Part shown: positions 45,901-54,460 of the stretch, piece after piece
Layout of the letters: each line of letters opens with the position of its first letter
Position numbering within the stretch: the stretch's first letter is position 1
Assembly: GCA_014650015.1 (NCBI GenBank)
Contig: BMUD01000003.1
Location: 371,378-435,377, forward strand
Direction: 5' to 3'
Origin: Streptomyces griseoloalbus
GTDB taxonomy: Bacteria > Actinomycetota > Actinomycetes > Streptomycetales > Streptomycetaceae
DNA: 64,000 nt
Made by a program: the position numbers and the translations under genes
The notes under the pieces: model-generated
The model's database searches: none
What the model saw: only the letters and a program-made list of their open reading frames with translations
What the model was told of the DNA's origin: nothing

Positions 45901-47703
45901 GTGGCCGGGCGCATCGAAGATTACGCACTCATCGGAGACATGCAGACCGCTGCCCTGGTCTGCCGGGACGGCACAGTCGACTGGCTGTGCCTGCCCCGCT
46001 TCGACTCGCACGCCATCTTCGCCGGCCTGTTGGGCACCGAGGAGCACGGCTTCTGGCGGCTGGGTCCCGCGCACGCCGCCGACGCCGAACCGCCCAGGGC
46101 GACCCGGCGCGGCTACCGCGGCGACTCACTGATCCTGGAATCCGAGTGGGACACCCCGCGCGGCACGGTCCGGGTGACGGATTTCATGCCCCCGCGCGAC
46201 GGCGCGCCCCAGCTGATCCGGATCGTCGAGGGGGTCTCCGGCCGGGTGCCCATGCGCTCGGCGCTCCGGATGCGTTTCTCGTACGGCAGGGTGGTCCCGT
46301 GGGTGCACAAGCACGAGGGGCGCACGGTCGCCGTCGCGGGCCCGGACTCCGTGTGGTTCGACACCTCCGTCGAGACCTACGGCAAGTCGCTGACCACGTA
46401 CTCGGACTTCACCGTCGCGCCGGGCGAACGGATCGCGTTCACCATCTCGTGGGAGCCCTCGCACAAGCAGCCGCCGCCGCTGCCCGAGCCGGAGCAGTCG
46501 CTCGAGGCGACGGAGGACTTCTGGCGCGAGTGGGTGGAGCACTGTACGTACCACGGCCCCTACCGCGAGGCCGTGGTCCGCTCGCTGATCACGCTGAAGG
46601 CCCTGACGTACGCCCCGACCGGCGGCATCGTCGCCGCGCCCACCACCTCCCTGCCCGAGGACATCGGCGGCGTCCGCAACTGGGACTACCGCTACACCTG
46701 GCTGCGGGACGCGGCGATCACCCTGTCCTCGCTGCTGCGCACCGGCTACCGCGAGGAGGCCCGCGCCTGGCGCGAGTGGCTGCTGCGCGCGGTCGCGGGC
46801 GACCCGGAGAACCTGCAGATCATGTACGGCATCGCCGGTGAGCGCGAGCTCGGTGAGGCGGAGCTGGACTGGCTGCCCGGCTACGAGACCTCCGCCCCGG
46901 TCCGGGTCGGCAACGGCGCCGCGCACCAGCTCCAGCTGGACGTCTACGGCGAGGTCACCGAGGCCCTGCACCTGGCCCACATGACCGGTCTGGCCCGCAA
47001 CGACTACGCGTCCCTGCTCCAGCTGAAGCTGATCCGCTACCTGGAGAAGCACTGGCAGGAGCCGGACGAGGGCATCTGGGAGGTGCGCGGCCCGCGCCGC
47101 CACTTCGTGCACTCCAAGGTGATGGCCTGGGTGGCGGTCGACCGCACCATCAAGCTCATCGAGTCCGGCGACGCCGACGGCCCGCTGGAGGAGTGGAAGC
47201 AGCTGCGCGACGACATCCACCGGGACGTGTGCGAGAAGGGCTACGACAAGGAACGCAACACCTTCACCCAGTCCTACGGCTCCAAGGAGCTGGACGCCTC
47301 CCTGCTGCTGATCCCGCAGATGGGCTTCCTGCCCCCGGACGACAAGCGGGTGATCGGCACCATCGAGGCGATCCAGCGCGAGCTGTCCACCTCCGACGGC
47401 TTCATCCTGCGCTACCCGACGGAGGGACAGGACGAGGGCGTCGACGGTCTGCCGGGCGACGAGGGCGCTTTCCTCGCCTGCTCGTTCTGGATGGCCGACG
47501 ACCTGGCGATGATCGGCCGCGTGGACGAGGCCCGCAAGCTGTTCGAGAAGCTGCTGGCGCTGCGCAACGACCTCGGGCTGCTGGCGGAGGAGTGGGACCC
47601 GCGTCTGAAGCGCCAGGTGGGCAACTTCCCGCAGGCGTTCAGCCACGTGCCCCTGATCGACACGGCCCTGCGCCTGACGGCCTCCGGGGCGTACGGGGGC
47701 TGA
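45901..47703 (+). CDS. Glycoside hydrolase family 15 (glucoamylase/trehalase type)
   Basis: A 600-residue GH15 protein. An N-terminal beta-domain (residues 1-220, RIEDYALIGDMQTAALVCRDG) precedes the (alpha/alpha)6 barrel. The active-site segments GGVRNWDYRYTWLRDAAI and EWDPRLKRQVGNFPQAFSH are present, the latter holding the catalytic-base Glu region. No signal peptide is seen, so the enzyme is intracellular and probably cleaves terminal glucose from glycogen-like oligosaccharides or trehalose. GTG 45901 has GGAG six bases upstream; the frame is open 32 codons further. Confidence 0.9.
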   Translation: MAGRIEDYALIGDMQTAALVCRDGTVDWLCLPRFDSHAIFAGLLGTEEHGFWRLGPAHAADAEPPRATRRGYRGDSLILESEWDTPRGTVRVTDFMPPRDGAPQLIRIVEGVSGRVPMRSALRMRFSYGRVVPWVHKHEGRTVAVAGPDSVWFDTSVETYGKSLTTYSDFTVAPGERIAFTISWEPSHKQPPPLPEPEQSLEATEDFWREWVEHCTYHGPYREAVVRSLITLKALTYAPTGGIVAAPTTSLPEDIGGVRNWDYRYTWLRDAAITLSSLLRTGYREEARAWREWLLRAVAGDPENLQIMYGIAGERELGEAELDWLPGYETSAPVRVGNGAAHQLQLDVYGEVTEALHLAHMTGLARNDYASLLQLKLIRYLEKHWQEPDEGIWEVRGPRRHFVHSKVMAWVAVDRTIKLIESGDADGPLEEWKQLRDDIHRDVCEKGYDKERNTFTQSYGSKELDASLLLIPQMGFLPPDDKRVIGTIEAIQRELSTSDGFILRYPTEGQDEGVDGLPGDEGAFLACSFWMADDLAMIGRVDEARKLFEKLLALRNDLGLLAEEWDPRLKRQVGNFPQAFSHVPLIDTALRLTASGAYGG

Positions 47704-47710
47704 GGCCCGG

Positions 47711-48006
47711 CTACCGGGGTGCGAGCGCCGTCCGTGTGCGTTCGCACCCCGGGTCGCCCGCCGTGGCCGGGACGTGGGCGATCTCGTCCAGTCCGGCCGC
47801 CGCGTGGACGTCCGTCCGCGTCCGGACGGCATCGGGGTCGCCGACCGTGGCCGAGGCCTCGGCCTGGCACGAACGCGTCCCACGTCGGCCCCTCGCCGAG
47901 CCACACCTCGCCGTATCCGAGCCGGTCCGCGACCGCTGCGACCCGCGGCGGCTCGTCGACCGGGCTGTCGTCCTCCCGTGCCGCGGGCGACCACGCCGAT
48001 GTCCGT
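47711..48006 (-). pseudogene. Decayed LLM-class (luciferase-like, probably F420) oxidoreductase gene
   Basis: Three minus-strand frames must be joined. The first gives IGVVARGT after an ACG that looks like a mutated ATG (48004-48006). The second gives EDDSPVDEPPRVAAVADRL and GYGEVWLGEGPTWDAFV, a hallmark of luciferase-like proteins. The third gives ASATVGDPDAVRTRTDVHA, AAGLDEIAHVPATAGDP and a TAG at 47711-47713, the usual C-terminus. The central 200 or so codons of the family (about 270-340 residues) are missing. Frameshifts, lost start and internal deletion together show a dead gene. Confidence 0.7.
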
Positions 48007-48082
48007 GGCCGCGCCCCTACCCCTTGGCCGCCGCCCGAACCCCGGCTGTCCGGGGGACATCCGCGCAGGTAGCGTCCCGGTC

Positions 48083-49714
48083 ATGGACAGCGGATACGAC
48101 ACCCGGGGCGCAGGGATCACCGTGCGGCGGGCGCTGGAGCTGCCCGGGCTGCGCAGTGGACTGCCGGAGGTCCTGGCGGGCGCCGACCGGTTGGAGCGCA
48201 CGGTGCGCTGGGTGCACGCGGGCGAGGTGCCCAACATCGCCTCGCTGCTCAAGGGCGGCGAGCTGCTGCTGACCACCGGATACGGGGCCGGTACCCGGCC
48301 GGCCGAGCAGCGGGCCTTCGTGCGCACGCTGGCCGAGCGGGGCATCGCGGCCCTCGTCGTCGAGCTCGGTCCGCGCTTCACCCGGCTGCCCGCCGCTCTC
48401 GTCGAGTCGGCCCGGGCGGCGGGGCTGCCGCTGGTCCAGCTGCACCGCGAGGTGCCGTTCGTGACGGTCACCGAGGAGATCCACACCGAGATCGTCAACG
48501 GTCACTACGCGCTGCTGCAACGCGCGGAGGAGGTGCACCGCCGGTGCACCGAGGCGCTGCTGCGCGGCGGCGGAGTCCCCCAGGTCCTGGAGATCCTCGC
48601 CGGGTTCACCGGCAACCCGGTGTTCCTGGAGACCACCGACGGACAGCTGCTGTACGCGGCCGGCGAGGGCCCCGAGGGCGCGGACCCGCTCCAGGTGTGG
48701 GAAGGGCTGCGGGACAGGCACCGGGACGACCCGCCGGCCGGTTCGGCCCTCGTGGACGTGCCCGGTGGCGGCCCCGGCAGCGGCGGCGTACGGGCGCGTC
48801 TGGCGCTGCTGCCGGTGCGCAGCACGCCGGAGCCGGTGCACCGGATGGCTGCCGAGCGGGCGGCGGGCATCCTCGCCGTGGTGCTGATGCAGGCCCGTCA
48901 GGAGGAGGAGCTGGCGGCGCGTGGCCGCGGGGACTTCCTCACCGACCTCGCCGAGGGCCGTGTCACCGCTCGGGACGCGCCCGCGCAGGCGCGCGTGCTG
49001 GGCTTCAAGCCGGGTGCGGGACCGCTGCTTCCGGTGGTGATGCGGCCCGGCGACGTCCTGGCCCCGCAAGGAGGAGGCTGGGCGGTACTGGCCCGCGCGG
49101 TGGGCGAGGAGCTCGCCGCGCTCGGGGTGCCCGTCCTGCTGGGCGTGCGACCGGTCGAGGGGCGGGTACCGCTGCTGCTCGCACTGCGCTCGGAGGCGGA
49201 GCGGCCGTCGGTCGCGGACCGGGTGGCCACGGCGCTGCGGGCGGGGGTGGAACGCGCGGGGACGCTGCGCCCGGGGGGACAGCCGCCGGTGGTGGTCGTC
49301 GGGCCGGCCGGGGACTGGGCGGCGGCGGCGACGGGGCTGCGGCACGCGGCGGAGACGGCGACCGCGGCGCAGGGGCTGCCGGACCGCCCCTGGCACGACG
49401 CCCGACGGCTGGACATCGACCTGCTGCTGTGGCGGCTGCGCGACCACCCGGACCTGGCGGCCTTCGTGGACCGCGCGATCGGTCCGGTCCTGGACCACGA
49501 CCGCCGCTCCAGACCGCCGCTGCTGCCCACCCTGGAGACCTATCTGGCGCACGCCGGGCGCAAGGCGGAGACGGCCCGCGAACTGCATCTGAACCGGCAG
49601 ACGCTCTACAACAGGCTCGGCCGCATCGGCGAGCTGCTGGGCACCGACCTCGACGACCCGCAGACCGTCCTGGCGTTGAGCCTGGCCCTGCGGGCCCGGC
49701 GGCACGTGCCGTGA
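48083..49714 (+). CDS. PucR-family transcriptional regulator
   Basis: A 543-residue regulator. The N-terminal PucR domain (residues 10-135) contains ITVRRALELPGLRSGLPEVLAG-type sequence and RWVHAGEVPNIASLLKGGELLLTTG. A GAF-like middle follows. The C-terminal helix-turn-helix (about residues 480-540) is PLLPTLETYLAHAGRKAETA then LHLNRQTLYNRLGRIGELLG, the PucR signature. Family members respond to metabolites such as purines, amines or amino acids; the target is unknown. No strong ribosome-binding site precedes ATG 48083, so it may be leaderless. It converges with the GT4 gene. Confidence 0.88.
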   Translation: MDSGYDTRGAGITVRRALELPGLRSGLPEVLAGADRLERTVRWVHAGEVPNIASLLKGGELLLTTGYGAGTRPAEQRAFVRTLAERGIAALVVELGPRFTRLPAALVESARAAGLPLVQLHREVPFVTVTEEIHTEIVNGHYALLQRAEEVHRRCTEALLRGGGVPQVLEILAGFTGNPVFLETTDGQLLYAAGEGPEGADPLQVWEGLRDRHRDDPPAGSALVDVPGGGPGSGGVRARLALLPVRSTPEPVHRMAAERAAGILAVVLMQARQEEELAARGRGDFLTDLAEGRVTARDAPAQARVLGFKPGAGPLLPVVMRPGDVLAPQGGGWAVLARAVGEELAALGVPVLLGVRPVEGRVPLLLALRSEAERPSVADRVATALRAGVERAGTLRPGGQPPVVVVGPAGDWAAAATGLRHAAETATAAQGLPDRPWHDARRLDIDLLLWRLRDHPDLAAFVDRAIGPVLDHDRRSRPPLLPTLETYLAHAGRKAETARELHLNRQTLYNRLGRIGELLGTDLDDPQTVLALSLALRARRHVP

Positions 49715-49732
49715 CCCCGCGCCGGACCGGTG

Positions 49733-50869
49733 TCAGATCAGCGGCCGGGGCTGCGTCAGCTCGTCGTAGACGCTCAGCACCTGGGCGACCGTCTCGTCCT
49801 CGGTGGGCCAGCCGGCGGCCTGCCGCACGCCCCGCTCCTTGAGCAGCTCCCGGCGTCCGGGGTCGTCCAGCAGCCCTACGACGGCGTCGGCGAGCGCTCG
49901 CGCGTTCCCGTACGGGACGAGTTCCGCGGCGTCGCCGACGAGTTCGGGGATGCCGCCCACGTCGGTCGCGACGAGCGGCACGCGCGCGTGGAGGGCCGCC
50001 TGGGCGAGCGGGGACCGTGCCTCCCACCGGCTCGGCAGCAGCGCGAGATCGGCGGCGGCGAGCAGATCGGTGAGGTCGTCGCGCCGGCCGAGGAGTCTGA
50101 CCGGCAGCTCCTCGCTCTCGATCCGCCGCTGGAGTTCGCCGCGCAGTGACCCCTCCCCCGCGAGCACCACCAGCGGCACGGGGTCGAGCCGCCGCCACGC
50201 GTGCGCCGCGTCCAGCAGGATGTCGTAGCCCCGGTGCCGTTCGAGGGAGCCGACGGCGATGAGCAACGGGCGGCCCATGGCGCCGAGTTCGGCCCGCACC
50301 TTGGGCCGCAGCCGGTCGGGGTCGTCCCGCACCGGGAAGGCGCGGGGACCGGGGAGGGAGACGGCGGCCAGCCGCGCGTCCCGCGCTCCCGCGCGGCGCG
50401 CCCGGTCGACGAGGGCGGACGTCGTCCCGAGCACCACGGTGGCCGCCTTGACGACCCGCCGCTCCAGCACGCGCAGGAAGTGGGCGCGCGGACCGTCGGC
50501 GCGCGCCCGGTCGTGCCAGGTGACGACGAGCGGGGTGCTCCGCCCGCTCAGGGCGAGCACGGTGCGGAAAGAGGCGTGCAGCCCGTGCGCGTGCACCAGG
50601 TCGGCACCGGTGCACGCGGCCCGCAGCGCGGCCACCGAACACGGGTCGCTGCTGCGCGGCACGTGCACGTGCTCGGCGCCCACGCCGGTGAAGTCGTAGG
50701 CGTGATCCGCCTCGGCGGGGGCGCACACCGTGACCCGTACGCCCCGCTCGACGAGCCCCGCGGCCAGCGAGCGCACATGGGCGCTGCCGGCGGCATTGCC
50801 ACCGCCCAGCACCTGCACGGTGCGCAGCGGCGGCCGGCCGTGCGGTGAGTGGCTGCTCACGGGCGTCAC
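49733..50869 (-). CDS. GT4-family glycosyltransferase
   Basis: A 378-residue GT-B glycosyltransferase. The N-terminal lobe has VQVLGGGNAAGSAHVRSLAAGL and HAHGLHASF; the C-terminal lobe has AVGSLERHRGYDILLDAA and the GT4 donor site LPSRWEARSPLAQAALHARVPLVATDVGG with E-x7-E-like spacing. It is soluble or peripheral at the membrane. Donor and acceptor sugars are unknown. GTG 50869 is the first start in frame. The stop is 18 bp from that of the PucR gene. Confidence 0.88.
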   Translation of the reverse strand: MTPVSSHSPHGRPPLRTVQVLGGGNAAGSAHVRSLAAGLVERGVRVTVCAPAEADHAYDFTGVGAEHVHVPRSSDPCSVAALRAACTGADLVHAHGLHASFRTVLALSGRSTPLVVTWHDRARADGPRAHFLRVLERRVVKAATVVLGTTSALVDRARRAGARDARLAAVSLPGPRAFPVRDDPDRLRPKVRAELGAMGRPLLIAVGSLERHRGYDILLDAAHAWRRLDPVPLVVLAGEGSLRGELQRRIESEELPVRLLGRRDDLTDLLAAADLALLPSRWEARSPLAQAALHARVPLVATDVGGIPELVGDAAELVPYGNARALADAVVGLLDDPGRRELLKERGVRQAAGWPTEDETVAQVLSVYDELTQPRPLI

Positions 50870-51060
50870 GTGGCCGGGCTCCTGGTTCGGGTCGGACGGT
50901 CACGAAGAACGTACAGAAGGAACGTGCGGAGAGGGTGTACCGCGCGGGTCCCTACGCGTACTCCGTCAAGCATGCCAGCCCGCACAGCGCTTCGGGCACC
51001 GCCGAGGGCCCCCACCCGGCGGCACACGGCCCACCCTTTCACCCACACGAGTGACGGACC
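50870..51060. other. Intergenic region between the GT4 gene and a decayed gene
   Basis: Promoter region of the GT4 gene together with the unrecognisable end of the decayed gene at 51060-51450. I see no RNA gene or strong hairpin. Confidence 0.4.
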
Positions 51061-51450
51061 CTGCTCGGCTCTCACCCGGCGACCGAGCCGCCGCGTTCAC
51101 CTCGTCCCCGTACACCGCGGCGGCGACCACCGCGGCGGCACGGGCGAGCGACCCGGCCCGTCCGGCGCCCGTGACGACGGCCGCCCTGAGGGCCGCGCCG
51201 GCGCGTGTGCTCCCGTGCCGCCGGTCATCGTGCGCTGCCCCGGGTCGCCGGGCAGCACGGCCGCCGCGGCCCTCCGTGGCGACGGCGGCGGTCTCGACGG
51301 CCCGTGCGTCACGGCGCAGCAGCCCCGGAAACCCGTACGCGAGCACGGCGGTGACGGCCCGGCCCTGGCGTACCCGCACGAGGTCGACGCGGCCCGGGTG
51401 AGGGCGGCGGCGCGTCCGAGGGAAGCCGGCACGCGGGAGCGGTCACTCAC
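51060..51450 (-). pseudogene. Decayed gene downstream of recN
   Basis: On the minus strand coding-like codon use (nearly all third positions G or C) switches frame several times. GTG 51450 starts SDRSRVPASLGRAAALTRA; then VDLVRVRQGRAVTAVLAYG and FPGLLRRDARAVETAAVATE in a second frame; then AVLPGDPGQRTMTGGTGAHA back in the first; then ALRAAVVTGAGRAGSLARAA and AVVAAAVYGDEV. Together they suggest a membrane protein with internal deletions and frameshifts. A distant likeness to MraY/WecA-type transferases (RGRAVT, VVTGA) is only a guess. It follows recN by 17 bp, so it was once in that operon. Confidence 0.4.
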
Positions 51451-51467
51451 GCGAGACCGGCCGACGC

Positions 51468-53198
51468 CTACCCGTCCGCCCGTGCCGTCGCCAGGAGCTC
51501 CTCCGCGTGGGCGCGCGCCGTTTCGGAGTCCTCCTGGCCGGCGAGCATGCGGGACAGCTCGCGAATGCGGTCCTCCCCTTCGAGCACCTTCACACCGGAC
51601 CGGGTGACCGACCCGTCGTTGGTCTTCTCCACCAGCAGCTGCCGGTCGGCGAACGCGGCCACCTGCGGCAGGTGCGTGACGACCACGACCTGCGCCGTCT
51701 TCGCCAGCCGCGCGAGCCGCCGCCCGATCTCCACCGCCGCCTTGCCGCCGACACCGGCGTCCACCTCGTCGAAGAGGTACGTGGGCACCGGGTCCGTGCC
51801 CGCGAAGACGACCTCCACGGCCAGCATCACGCGCGACAGCTCACCGCCGGACGCGCCCTTGGCGATGGGCCGGGGCGGTGCTCCCGGGTGCGGGGCCAGC
51901 AGCAGCTCGACCTCGTCCACGCCCGACGGGCCGTAGGCGACCGTCCGCCCGCCCACCTCGACGCCCTCCGGGTCCTCGGTCTGCCGGATGTCGAACGACA
52001 CGCGCGCGTGCGGCATGGCGAGCGAGGCCAGCTCGGCGGTCACGGCCGCCGCGAACCGCTCCGCCGCCTCCGTCCGCGCGTCGGTCAGCTCCTGGGCCAG
52101 CACGCCCAGTTCGGCGCGGAGCGCGTCACGTTCGGCGGTGAGTTCCCCGATCCGGTCGTCGTCGCCGTCCAGTTCGGTCAGCCGCGCGGCACTCCGCTCG
52201 GCCCACGCCAGTACGGCGGAGACGTCCTCGCCGTACTTGCGGATCAGCCCGGTGAGCGCGGCCCGCCGCTCCTCGACCGCGGCCAGTCGCAGCGGATCGG
52301 CGTCCAGGTCGTCGGCGTACCCCGCCAGCTCCCCGGCGACATCGCGCAGCAGGATGCCGACCTCCCCGATCCGGTCGGTGAGCGCCGCCAGTGCCGGGTC
52401 GTGCGCCCGTACGGCCTCCAGGGCCCGCTGGGCGCCCGCGACGAGCGTTCCGGCGTCGACGCCCTCGGGGTCCTCCGGATTGCCCGCGAGCGCGGCGTGC
52501 GCGACCGCCGCGGCGGACGCCAGCGCCTCGGCGTGCCCGAGCCGCTCGGCCTCCTCCGCCAGCTCCACGTCCTCGCCCGCGCGGGGCTCCACGGCGGCGA
52601 TCTCCTCGAGCCCGAAGCGCAGCAGGTCGGCCTCCTGGGCCCGCTCACGCGCACGCGTGGTGATCTCGTCCAGCTCGTGGGAGACGGCCCGCAGCCTCTT
52701 GTACGCCTCCGCGTACTTGCCGAGCGGCACGGCGACCGCGTAACCGGCGTACCGGTCGAGCGCCTGCCGCTGCCGGGACAGTTTCAGCAGCCCCTGCTGG
52801 TCGGTCTGGCCGTGTACGGCCACGAGGTCGTCGGCGAGCTCGGCGAGCAGCCCCACGGGCACGCTCCGCCCGCCGAGATGCGCTCGCGAGCGCCCCTCGG
52901 CGGAAACGGTACGGCTGATCAGCAGCGTCCCGTCGTCGAGCTCGGCCCCGGCCTCCTCGGCCCGTACGACGGCCGCGGCGCCCTCGGGCACGGCGATCCG
53001 CCCCTCGACGACCGCGTTCCGCGCGCCGATCCGCACCAGGGCCGCATCCGCCCGTCCACCCAGCAGCAGGCCCAGGCTGGTGACCACCATGGTCTTGCCC
53101 GCACCCGTCTCACCGGTGACGGCGGTGAAGCCGGGCGACAGCTCGACGACAGCGTCGTCGATGACTCCGAGCGACCGTATCCGCATCTCCTCCAACAC
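51468..53198 (-). CDS. recN: DNA repair protein RecN
   Basis: A 576-residue SMC-like ATPase. Walker A is GETGAGKTMV near residue 27; a coiled-coil middle (about residues 170-350) follows; then the ABC signature KGASGGELSRVMLA, Walker B YLFDEVDAGVGG and the H-loop VTHLPQVAA. RecN gathers broken DNA ends during double-strand-break repair. GTG 53198 (VLEEMRIRSLG) is the usual start; ATG four codons later is possible. I see no clear LexA box upstream. It follows nadK after 356 bp that hold a MITE-like element. Confidence 0.95.
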   Translation of the reverse strand: MLEEMRIRSLGVIDDAVVELSPGFTAVTGETGAGKTMVVTSLGLLLGGRADAALVRIGARNAVVEGRIAVPEGAAAVVRAEEAGAELDDGTLLISRTVSAEGRSRAHLGGRSVPVGLLAELADDLVAVHGQTDQQGLLKLSRQRQALDRYAGYAVAVPLGKYAEAYKRLRAVSHELDEITTRARERAQEADLLRFGLEEIAAVEPRAGEDVELAEEAERLGHAEALASAAAVAHAALAGNPEDPEGVDAGTLVAGAQRALEAVRAHDPALAALTDRIGEVGILLRDVAGELAGYADDLDADPLRLAAVEERRAALTGLIRKYGEDVSAVLAWAERSAARLTELDGDDDRIGELTAERDALRAELGVLAQELTDARTEAAERFAAAVTAELASLAMPHARVSFDIRQTEDPEGVEVGGRTVAYGPSGVDEVELLLAPHPGAPPRPIAKGASGGELSRVMLAVEVVFAGTDPVPTYLFDEVDAGVGGKAAVEIGRRLARLAKTAQVVVVTHLPQVAAFADRQLLVEKTNDGSVTRSGVKVLEGEDRIRELSRMLAGQEDSETARAHAEELLATARADG

Positions 53199-53354
53199 GC
53201 ACCCGACCTTACGAGGTCGAAGCCCGGGAGTGCGACCGGCCCCACCCTTGTCACCCACGGAGGTGCAGGCGCTCAGGGGCGCGGGGAACTGCGCGAACGA
53301 CCACAAACACCCCGCGGCCGCCGACGCCCCGGAACCACCCCATCGAGACCGCTA

Positions 53355-53554
53355 GGGGGTGTCGTTCGGGTCCTGCCCGGGTCGCGGGCCCCGGGGCACG
53401 CGCATCTGCCGCGTTGCCGTCGCTTGCCAGGGCTCCGCCCCGGCGCCCTGGTCCGCTCTGCCGCTGCACGCACCGGACCCCGCTCGGCTCGGCCCGGCCC
53501 GGCCCGGCTGCAAGGCGCCGTTTCCCGGAGCCGGCCTGATCCGAACGACACCCC
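53355..53554. mobile_element. MITE-like inverted-repeat element, long copy (200 bp)
   Basis: Ends GGGGTGTCGTTCGGGTC (left) and GATCCGAACGACACCCC (right) are inverted repeats with one mismatch in 17 bp, and nearly identical to those of the 81-bp element at 24477-24557. The right inner flank CCCGGAGCCGG is also shared. The core has no transposase. Both ends carry TA-containing flanks (CTAG left, TTAG right), compatible with a TA-type target. The right end touches the nadK TAA stop. It splits nadK from recN, which are usually closer. Confidence 0.65.
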
Positions 53555-54460
53555 TTAGTGCGGCGCCCCCCGCCACCCCGACACGGGCAGCGCGAACTTC
53601 GCGACCAACCGGTCGGTGAACGACGCATGGTGCAACCGGGCCAACCGCACCGGCACCGCCCCCCGCCGCACCTCGACCCGCGCCCCCGCCGGCAGCTCCA
53701 CGGTCCGCCGCCCGTCGCACCACAGCACACCCGGCGGAATGTGCGGCAGCACCTCCACCGCCAGTACCGAGTCCGGCGAGGTCACCAGCGGCTTGGCGAA
53801 CAGCGCGTGCGCGCTGATCGGCACCATCAGCAGCGCCTCCACCTCGGGCCACACCACGGGCCCGCCCGCGGAGAACGCGTACGCGGTGGAACCGGTCGGT
53901 GTGGCGCACACGATCCCGTCGCAGCCGAACCCGGTGACCGGCCGCCCGTCGATCTCCAGGACGACCTCCAGCATCCGCTCGGCGGACACCTTCTGCACGG
54001 CCGCCTCGTTCAGCGCCCAGTCCGTGTGCACGATGTCGCCGTTGCGGTGCACGACGACGTCGACGGTCATGCGCTCCTCGACCTCGTACGCCTTGTTCAC
54101 CACCCGGTCGACCACCTTGTCCAGGTCGTCCCGCTCGGCCTCGGCGAGGAACCCGACCCGCCCGAGGTTGACGCCGAGCATGGGCACGCCGGAGGCACGG
54201 GCGAACTCGGCGCCGCGCAGCAGCGTGCCGTCACCGCCCAGCACGATCAGCAGCTCGCAGTCGTCCAGGCACTGCGGGGTGGCCTCCTTGACGGTCTCCA
54301 CCTCGTCCGACAGCGGCAGGTCCTGCGCCTCGGCCTCCAGCACCCGCACCCCGAGTCCGGAGCGCAGCAGTCCTTTGACCACGAGTTCGGCGCTGCGAAT
54401 GGCCGCGGGCCGCCCCGTGTGGGCGAGCAGGAAAACAGTACGAGCTCGGTTCTCTGTCAA
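53555..54460 (-). CDS. nadK: NAD kinase
   Basis: A 301-residue ATP- or polyphosphate-dependent NAD kinase. The GGDGT motif is LGGDGTLLRGAEFA; the NE/D motif is WALNEAAVQ; CATPTGSTAYAFSAGGP binds NAD. It supplies NADP. The TTG start at 54460 overlaps the tlyA stop (TTGA), so the two are coupled. The TAA stop lies directly at the end of a MITE-like element; the C-terminus (VSGWRGAPH) may have been altered by that insertion. Confidence 0.94.
   Translation of the reverse strand: MTENRARTVFLLAHTGRPAAIRSAELVVKGLLRSGLGVRVLEAEAQDLPLSDEVETVKEATPQCLDDCELLIVLGGDGTLLRGAEFARASGVPMLGVNLGRVGFLAEAERDDLDKVVDRVVNKAYEVEERMTVDVVVHRNGDIVHTDWALNEAAVQKVSAERMLEVVLEIDGRPVTGFGCDGIVCATPTGSTAYAFSAGGPVVWPEVEALLMVPISAHALFAKPLVTSPDSVLAVEVLPHIPPGVLWCDGRRTVELPAGARVEVRRGAVPVRLARLHHASFTDRLVAKFALPVSGWRGAPH

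Noticed and set aside
53199-53354. LexA box before recN
   Set aside because: TCGAAG followed by GTGCGA-like sequence is too degenerate and the spacing is wrong.
53273-53619. Small frames starting MSFGS in and around the longer MITE-like element
   Set aside because: They start in the terminal inverted repeat itself and run out into flanking DNA; no conserved protein features.
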